Translations under genes and position numbers: made by a program
Notes under the pieces: model-generated
Database searches by the model: none
Seen by the model: only the letters and a program-made list of their open reading frames with translations
What the model was told of the DNA's origin: nothing
Part shown: piece by piece, positions 58,047-64,000 of the stretch
Numbering within the stretch: position 1 is the first letter of the stretch
Layout: each line of letters opens with the position of its first letter
Assembly: GCA_015062045.1 (NCBI GenBank)
Contig: SUVJ01000001.1
Span: 1 to 64,000 of the forward strand
Origin: Akkermansiaceae bacterium
GTDB taxonomy: Bacteria; Verrucomicrobiota; Verrucomicrobiia; Verrucomicrobiales; Akkermansiaceae
DNA length: 64,000 nt
Direction: 5' to 3'

Positions 58047-58877
58047 TTACTTATCATTGCGGACGGAGACAACGCGGTCCCCCACCTTAACGGCTTCACC
58101 TGCCAGCATGGACTTCTTCACCACATAGGCGATGGACTCACGGGCCTGTACGTTGGTAACGTTAAGCTCACAAATCTTCTTGTCGCCGCGCATTACAGCC
58201 AAACGGGAGCCGATAACAACGCCGCCGTTGTCGATACCTGCATTAAGCGTAATGAATGCATAGCCGGGGTCCACATAGGTGACGGAGCACTTGAGCTCCG
58301 GCGGGGAAATACGGGCCTGGCGATCCTGCCCGAGCTTGCGGGCGGCATCAATGAGGCCATTGAGGCGTTCACTCTCTGCCCCAAGTGTGGCAATTTGCTC
58401 ATTTTCTGCATCAATCTTGCCTTGCAGCTCAATGTTTTCATCCATCAGAGCCTTGGCAGCTGCAATAATTTCTGCGGGTTCGGAGCTGTCGGGGTCAAGG
58501 TCTACAACAGGAGCCGTCTTGGACACAACGTCCTTCAGCTCACGCTCTACGGTTTCGGTTTCGCTCTTAAGAGTATCGCTTTCGTCCTTATACTCATCAC
58601 CCTTAGAGCGAGCGAGAGCGGCATCTTCCTCTGCCTTTTGCTGCACCTCCTCCTCACGGGCGATTTCACCGGTGAGCCACTCCGTACGCACATCGCGGTA
58701 GGCGGCATCAATCTTGCTTTGGTAAGCATCTGTCTTGGACTTAACGGCACTGTCAAAGCGCTCCTGAATAAGCCCGAGCTCACCACCGCTCTGTGTCAGA
58801 GCCTTGTGGTTTTGAGAGAAGACATAATAGGACGCGCCGAGAAACACGAACGATGAGATGATTATGTATTTCCACAT
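58047..58877 (-). CDS. Coiled-coil membrane-anchored protein, likely paralogue of the adjacent gene (ORF track extends to 59168)
   Basis: MWKYIIISSFVFLGASYYVFSQ; coiled-coil; C-terminal AVKVGDRVVSVRNDK. Confidence 0.75.
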   Translation of the reverse strand: MWKYIIISSFVFLGASYYVFSQNHKALTQSGGELGLIQERFDSAVKSKTDAYQSKIDAAYRDVRTEWLTGEIAREEEVQQKAEEDAALARSKGDEYKDESDTLKSETETVERELKDVVSKTAPVVDLDPDSSEPAEIIAAAKALMDENIELQGKIDAENEQIATLGAESERLNGLIDAARKLGQDRQARISPPELKCSVTYVDPGYAFITLNAGIDNGGVVIGSRLAVMRGDKKICELNVTNVQARESIAYVVKKSMLAGEAVKVGDRVVSVRNDK

Positions 58878-59002
58878 GGTGTAAGTAAATTTGCAACTGT
58901 TCGATATATCTTTTACACCAGATTTCTCTGCTTGGCAATCAAAAAAAGCCAATACCACGAATTTTATTGCACTTTTTTGCTTTATTGCGCAAATTCGGGC
59001 AC

Positions 59003-59048
59003 AAAAAAGCCCCCACACCCACCCATAAAAGGGAAAAGATGCGGGGGA
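59003..59048 (-). terminator. Terminator of pnp
   Basis: cccccgcat...gtgtgggggcttttttg on the - strand. Confidence 0.55.
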
Positions 59049-59085
59049 AAGCTTGGCACTATTTAATGTGCGGGCAGCTCCGGCT

Positions 59086-61230
59086 TTACTCAGCCTTGGC
59101 AGCAGCCTCTGCCGCCTTGCGGTCGCGGGCGGCGGCGCGCATGGACATCTTGACGCGGCCCTTGTCATCGATACCGATGCACTTGGCGGTCACAATGTCG
59201 CCCACCTTCACCACGTCCTCAGTCTTCTGCGTGCGGCCCTCTGCCAGCTCAGAGATGTGGATGAGGCCATCCTTACCGGGCAGCACCTCCATGAAGGCAC
59301 CGAACTCCTTGGTGGAGACAATCTTACCCTCGTAGGTTTCGCCCACCTCAATCTCCTTGAACATGCGGTCAATAAGGTACAGAGCGCGCTCCACACCCTC
59401 TTGGCGGCTGCCGTAAATGCGCACGGTGCCGTCCTCCTCAATGTTGATGTCGGTACCGGTCTCGGCCTGCAAAGCCTTGATATTCTTACCACCGGGGCCA
59501 ATAAGCTCGCCAATGCGGTCTTGCGGGATGCTGGTGGACTCAATGCGCGGGGCATTGGGGCTCATCTTCTGCGGGGCGGATATGCAGGCATTCATGGTAT
59601 CCAACACCTGCAAACGGCCCTTGCGTGCCAGGTGAATGGCGTCCTCCAAAATGTAGAGCGGAATGCCGGGCAGCTTGAGGTCCAGCTGGTAACCGGTTAC
59701 ACCTACCTCTGAGCCGCAAAGCTTGAAGTCCATGTCGCCGTAGAAATCCTCGGAGCCGATGATGTCCAGCAGGGTCTCATAACGCTTGGGCTCGCGGTCG
59801 CCCTCGTTCTCAAACTCCGTTACCAAGCCCACGGAGATACCGGATACCGGGCGCTTCAACGGCACACCGGCTGCCAGCAGGGAAAGCGTGCCGGCACATA
59901 CGGAGGCCATGGAGGTAGAGCCGTTGGACTCCATAATCTCGGAGGATACACGGATGGCGTAGGGGAAGTCATTCTCATCGGGGATGACGGGGGCGATGGA
60001 GCGCTCTGCCAAGGCACCGTGGCCAATCTCGCGGCGGTTCTGACCACCGAAACGGCCGGTTTCACCCACAGTGAACGGGGGGAAGTTGTAGTGCAGGATG
60101 AAGCGTTTCTCATCCACAGAGCCGGTGTAGTTGTCGAGGTACTGCTTCTCCTCCATGGGGGCGAGGGTAGCCAAGCACATAGACATGGTCTCACCGCGGG
60201 AGAAGAGAGCAGAGCCGTGCACCACGCTGGGCAGCACGTTCACCTCTGCAGAGAGCGGGCGCAGCTGCTTGATGGCGCGGCCGTCTGCACGCTTGCCCTG
60301 CTCCATGATGGAGATACGGAAAGCCTTCTTCTGAATGTACTCAAACACCTGCTCTACATCAAAGTCCGTAGCCTCGGGGTAGGTCTCCTTAATCTTGGCC
60401 TCTACCTCATCGCGGAGGGCACCCACCTGCTTCTGGCGCTGAATCTTGTTGGGGGCATAGATGGCGTCCTCAATGCGGTCGCCGGCCACTTGGTAGCCAA
60501 TCTCGAGCAGCTCGGGCTTAGCCAACGTAAGCTCGTACTCACGGGTGGGCTTACCGCACAGGCCACGCAGCTCCTCCTGGGCGGCGCAAATCTTGGCCAC
60601 ATTCTCCTGGGCAAAGCGCAGGGCGGCAATAAAGTCCTCCTCCGGCAGCTCATCTGCAGAGCCCTCAATCATGATAACCTGGTCCTTAGAACCGGCGTAT
60701 ACCAGGTCGAGGTCGCTCTCCGTACGCTGGCTGTTGGTGGGGTTGATGACAAACTCACCATTGATGCGGCCCACACGCACAGCACCCACGGGCTCGGCAA
60801 AGGGAAGATCAGAGATAACACATGCGGCAGATGCACCGTTGATGCTCAGAATGTCCGGCTCGTTCTCGCCGTCTGCAGCCATGAGCAGAGAAATAACCTG
60901 GGTGTCGTAGAAATAGCCCTTGGGGAACATCGGACGCAGGGGGCGGTCCGTCATACGGCAGGTCAGAATCTCCTTCTCCGTGGGGCGACCCTCACGCTTG
61001 AAGTACCCGCCCGGGAACATACCCGCAGCAGCTGCCTTTTCTTTATATTCTACAGACAAGGGGAAGAAGGTTTGACCCTCTTTTATCTTGGTGGCACTCA
61101 CAACGGTTACAAGCACCACGGTATCACCACAACGAACTGTTACTGCACCATCTGCCAAGCGGGCAATCTTACCGGTTTCGATTGTGATGGGATTGGCGCC
61201 AACGGCGCACGATACGGAATGTATACTCAT
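59086..61230 (-). CDS. pnp: Polyribonucleotide nucleotidyltransferase
   Basis: TGKIARLADGAVTVRCGDTVVLVT; RTSS-type PNPase core; KH (IGELIGPGGKNIKALQAETG) and S1 (YEGKIVSTKEFGAFMEVLPGKDGLIHISEL) domains. Confidence 0.97.
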   Translation of the reverse strand: MSIHSVSCAVGANPITIETGKIARLADGAVTVRCGDTVVLVTVVSATKIKEGQTFFPLSVEYKEKAAAAGMFPGGYFKREGRPTEKEILTCRMTDRPLRPMFPKGYFYDTQVISLLMAADGENEPDILSINGASAACVISDLPFAEPVGAVRVGRINGEFVINPTNSQRTESDLDLVYAGSKDQVIMIEGSADELPEEDFIAALRFAQENVAKICAAQEELRGLCGKPTREYELTLAKPELLEIGYQVAGDRIEDAIYAPNKIQRQKQVGALRDEVEAKIKETYPEATDFDVEQVFEYIQKKAFRISIMEQGKRADGRAIKQLRPLSAEVNVLPSVVHGSALFSRGETMSMCLATLAPMEEKQYLDNYTGSVDEKRFILHYNFPPFTVGETGRFGGQNRREIGHGALAERSIAPVIPDENDFPYAIRVSSEIMESNGSTSMASVCAGTLSLLAAGVPLKRPVSGISVGLVTEFENEGDREPKRYETLLDIIGSEDFYGDMDFKLCGSEVGVTGYQLDLKLPGIPLYILEDAIHLARKGRLQVLDTMNACISAPQKMSPNAPRIESTSIPQDRIGELIGPGGKNIKALQAETGTDINIEEDGTVRIYGSRQEGVERALYLIDRMFKEIEVGETYEGKIVSTKEFGAFMEVLPGKDGLIHISELAEGRTQKTEDVVKVGDIVTAKCIGIDDKGRVKMSMRAAARDRKAAEAAAKAE

Positions 61231-61510
61231 TTTTCTTTTTCTTTTCTATCTTCTTGTGCCGGCTCCTTGCTTCACCTCAGAAGGGCGGAACCGGCAAGCT
61301 CCTCCCTCGGCAGGTGGCAGGGTTCTTAAGCTACCCTGCCGCTTCATACGCGCCACCACTTATACGCAGCCACACGCATTCGCGCCCATTTTACACAGTT
61401 TCAACCCCCAACGCAAGCATATTATCCGCAATAAAATCAAATTTTGCCTGCAAATTTGAAAATTTGCTCATTCAACTGTACAAGCTGTTACATTTCTTTG
61501 CGATATTCCC

Positions 61511-62989
61511 CTACCCTTTCAGCACGGATGGGAGGTGGCGGATGACGGAGGAGGCGGGGGTGGCGGGGGGATTGGAGGCGGCGGCGCGGGCGTAGGTGGC
61601 GGCCATGCCACAGGCATACGCGGCGGAGCGGGCGGCACTGTAGGCAGAGCCCCATTGTGCAGCCAGAGCGGCAATGACACCCGAGAGCACATCCCCCTGC
61701 CCTCCGTTGGCCATGTAGGGGCCGCCACTGCTGTTGTATGCCACAAAGGGGGCGGCGGGGGAGGCTATGATGCTGCGCGCACCTTTGTACAGGAGCGTAC
61801 AGGGGGTGCGTTGCAGGAATTGCCGCACGGTGTCGAGGCGGGAGAGCGCGGCAGCCTGAGGGAAGAGGCGGCGCATCTCCCCCGGGTGCGGGGTGAGGAT
61901 GGCATTCTCGGGGATACGCCAGTGGTATTTGGCGGCCAGGTTGAGACCGTCGGCATCCAACACCACGGGGCCGGTAAAGGTGTTGAGCAGGCGGTGCAAG
62001 GACTCTGCCTCTGCCACGGAGGGGCGGCCGATACCGGGGCCGATAACGAGAGCTTGCGCGCCGTCGGCAGGCACCTCTGCGTACGATGCGACAGGGTGAA
62101 CCATCACCTCCGGGGCCACGCGGGCAGCCAACATGGGGTAAATATCCTCCTTGCAATAAAGTGCCACCAGTCCCGCCCCGGCAGCCACGGCAGCATCTGC
62201 ACACAACTGAGCAGCACCAATGTAGCCCTTACTGCCGGCCACAATGTTGACGCGCCCCGCTTTGTTTTTGAAGCAGGAATACGCGCGGCGCCCCACTTGG
62301 GCATCCAGCGGGTCGGTCACCTCGGCCTCCGAGGCATCGGGCAAGGAAACGATGGGGAGAGGAATGCAGAGCAGGCGCCCCACATAATCCTCTGCACCAT
62401 CTGCAAGCATACCGGGTTTCACGCAGCCGATGGCAGCGGTAACATCCGCCTGCACGGCGCACCCGAGCACCTCGCCCGTATCTGCCTGCAGTCCGGTGGG
62501 TATATCAATAGAGAGCAACATGGAGTTGGGCTCATAGCGGCGAATAGAGTTCATCTCCTCCACCAGCTCGGCATACTCGGGGCGCAGTTGCCCTTTTACC
62601 CCGCTGCCCAGCAAGCCATCAATAATCAGCGAACAGCCGTTACCCTGCAACACCGCCGGCATGGGGGGATATTGTTGATGCGGACGGTTTTGCAGCTTTT
62701 CATATTGGCGGCGTGTTTCGGGGGAAAACTCCGCGGGGTCACACACGGCTCGCAGCTGCACACGGCAATTAAAGCGAGCCGCCAGGCCAATGGCATCCCC
62801 GGCATTGTTCCCCTTGCCGGCATACACGGTAACACGCTCAATTTTGCGGGCGGCAAACTCGGGGTCATGTTGCAGGGCATACCACATGCGCTCTATCACG
62901 GCATCCATCAGTTGGTCGGACGTAGCGCGACCACTCGCAATGCAGGCTTGCTCTGCCTCCCTAATCACTGAACACGGCAATACCCTCAT
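61511..62989 (-). CDS. nnrD: Bifunctional NAD(P)H-hydrate epimerase / ADP-dependent dehydratase
   Basis: VYAGKGNNAGDAIGLAARF; KAGRVNIVAGSKGYIGAAQLCADAAVAAGAGLV; NAILTPHPGEMRRLF; NGGQGDVLSGVIAAL. Confidence 0.93.
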   Translation of the reverse strand: MRVLPCSVIREAEQACIASGRATSDQLMDAVIERMWYALQHDPEFAARKIERVTVYAGKGNNAGDAIGLAARFNCRVQLRAVCDPAEFSPETRRQYEKLQNRPHQQYPPMPAVLQGNGCSLIIDGLLGSGVKGQLRPEYAELVEEMNSIRRYEPNSMLLSIDIPTGLQADTGEVLGCAVQADVTAAIGCVKPGMLADGAEDYVGRLLCIPLPIVSLPDASEAEVTDPLDAQVGRRAYSCFKNKAGRVNIVAGSKGYIGAAQLCADAAVAAGAGLVALYCKEDIYPMLAARVAPEVMVHPVASYAEVPADGAQALVIGPGIGRPSVAEAESLHRLLNTFTGPVVLDADGLNLAAKYHWRIPENAILTPHPGEMRRLFPQAAALSRLDTVRQFLQRTPCTLLYKGARSIIASPAAPFVAYNSSGGPYMANGGQGDVLSGVIAALAAQWGSAYSAARSAAYACGMAATYARAAASNPPATPASSVIRHLPSVLKG

Positions 62990-63169
62990 GGTGTATGTAT
63001 CTCCTTATCTATGCTGCACATCCCATTTTAGGGCTCTATCCGCAGAATGTCAAGCCGGAAAGCCGATTGAAGCGGGCATACAAGCTTTCTGCTTGTCATG
63101 ATAGGGCAGATATGCTAGACTAAGGAAAGATATAGGGGCAGTATACCCCGTAACCTACAGAAAACCGGC

Positions 63170-63829
63170 ATGGTCAAAGGGATTATATTCGACATGGATG
63201 GAACGCTGGGTGATACCGTCACTCTGTGTGTGGAGGCGTATAGACAAACAACGCTGGAGGTAAGCGGGCGTTTACCGGCAGCAGAGGAGGTACTGGGCTT
63301 ATTCGGCATCAGCGACAGAGGCGTGCTGGGCGGTTTGCTGGGCATGCGTTATGATGACCCGGCCTTGCCGATTGACCATTTTGTAGAGGTTTATGAACGG
63401 CTGCACGATACACTTGCCCCCACCCCGTATGAAGGGGCTGTGGAGGCGTTGCGCAGCATCAAAGCCAAAGGACTGAAGGTGGGTTTATTGACGGGTAAGG
63501 AGCATTACACGGCAGACCCCACCATAGCGCGCTACGGCATGAGCGGCTTATTTGACCTGGTGCTCACGGGGCAGCCTACACACAACTGCAAGGATGAGTG
63601 CCTGCTGGAGGCCATGCGCACCTGGGGCATGGCAGCAGATGAAATTTTGTACGTGGGCGATGCCCCCACGGATATTGAGCACTGCCACCGCGTGGGGGTG
63701 CGTATTATCAACGCCGCTTGGGGCAGCCATGCCGCGGCAGAGGCAGAGCCCTGCCTGGCACGCAACCCCGATTACAGATTAACCCAATTCTCAGAACTGG
63801 AACCCCTTATTACAGAACTATTATCATGA
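63170..63829 (+). CDS. HAD-family hydrolase (phosphoglycolate phosphatase-like)
   Basis: IIFDMDGTLGDTVTLC; GLLTGKEHYTADPTIARYG; ILYVGDAPTDIEHCHRVGVRIINAAWG. Confidence 0.93.
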   Translation: MVKGIIFDMDGTLGDTVTLCVEAYRQTTLEVSGRLPAAEEVLGLFGISDRGVLGGLLGMRYDDPALPIDHFVEVYERLHDTLAPTPYEGAVEALRSIKAKGLKVGLLTGKEHYTADPTIARYGMSGLFDLVLTGQPTHNCKDECLLEAMRTWGMAADEILYVGDAPTDIEHCHRVGVRIINAAWGSHAAAEAEPCLARNPDYRLTQFSELEPLITELLS

Positions 63830-64000
63830 AGAAAAACGCATTGATAGCAAGCATGCTGCTTGGCAGCACCATATTGCCGCTTATGGCAGCGGAGCACCCG
63901 GAGGTGTTCCCCAAACCCCAGCAAATAGAGCTTAAAGAGGGCTATACTCTTGCAGAAGAAATAACCGTCAAGATTCGTCAAAAGGACTCCGACGGTAAAG
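63826..64000 (+). CDS. 5' end of an exported glycoside hydrolase, probably GH20 or GH84 beta-N-acetylhexosaminidase (partial)
   Basis: Signal peptide MKKNALIASMLLGSTILPLMAA then HPEVFPKPQQIELKEGYTL; runs off the window. Confidence 0.55.
   Translation, partial: MKKNALIASMLLGSTILPLMAAEHPEVFPKPQQIELKEGYTLAEEITVKIRQKDSDGK

Noticed and set aside
60019-61329. 436-aa + strand ORF opposite pnp
   Set aside because: Antisense shadow ORF of PNPase.
61535-62971. 478-aa + strand ORF opposite nnrD
   Set aside because: Gly-rich antisense shadow ORF of the NAD(P)H-hydrate dehydratase gene.

Overview
This window is about 64 kb of a bacterial chromosome. Gene content suggests Verrucomicrobiota, Akkermansia-like, but that is inference only. 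Much of it is ordinary core metabolism: hpf, miaA, rlpA, hisD, tkt, a MacAB-TolC efflux operon, dnaX-ybaB, ccsA/resB, lpxR, purC-purS-like-purL-purQ, secG, panD, nth, pnp, nnrD and a HAD phosphatase. Glycosidase genes are also present (GH18, and the start of a probable GH20 or GH84). The accessory material is where the interest lies. (1) An Rhs protein has an AT-rich variable C-terminus that looks like a zinc-dependent phospholipase C fold, next to an exported ankyrin-repeat protein. (2) A three-gene restriction-modification-like cassette combines a C5 cytosine methyltransferase, a protein with two degenerate LAGLIDADG motifs, and a small PD-(D/E)XK nuclease. It is bracketed by ~178-bp direct repeats, each followed by a terminator hairpin. 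(3) A truncated RhuM gene runs into a GC-rich field of variable hairpins and a ~320-bp nested inverted repeat. (4) An AAA15 ATPase plus RloB/TOPRIM pair resembles PARIS/RloAB. (5) Two Fic-wHTH genes are each associated with palindromes at ~42-bp periodicity. (6) A DUF4143 AAA ATPase is bracketed by a 228-bp direct repeat that includes a duplicated 3' gene end and 33-bp tandem repeats. Three of these loci (the RM-like cassette, the second Fic gene and the DUF4143 ATPase) have homologous repeats on both sides, suggesting a repeat-bracketed cassette architecture. All calls come from reading the sequence and the ORF track. No database search was run.
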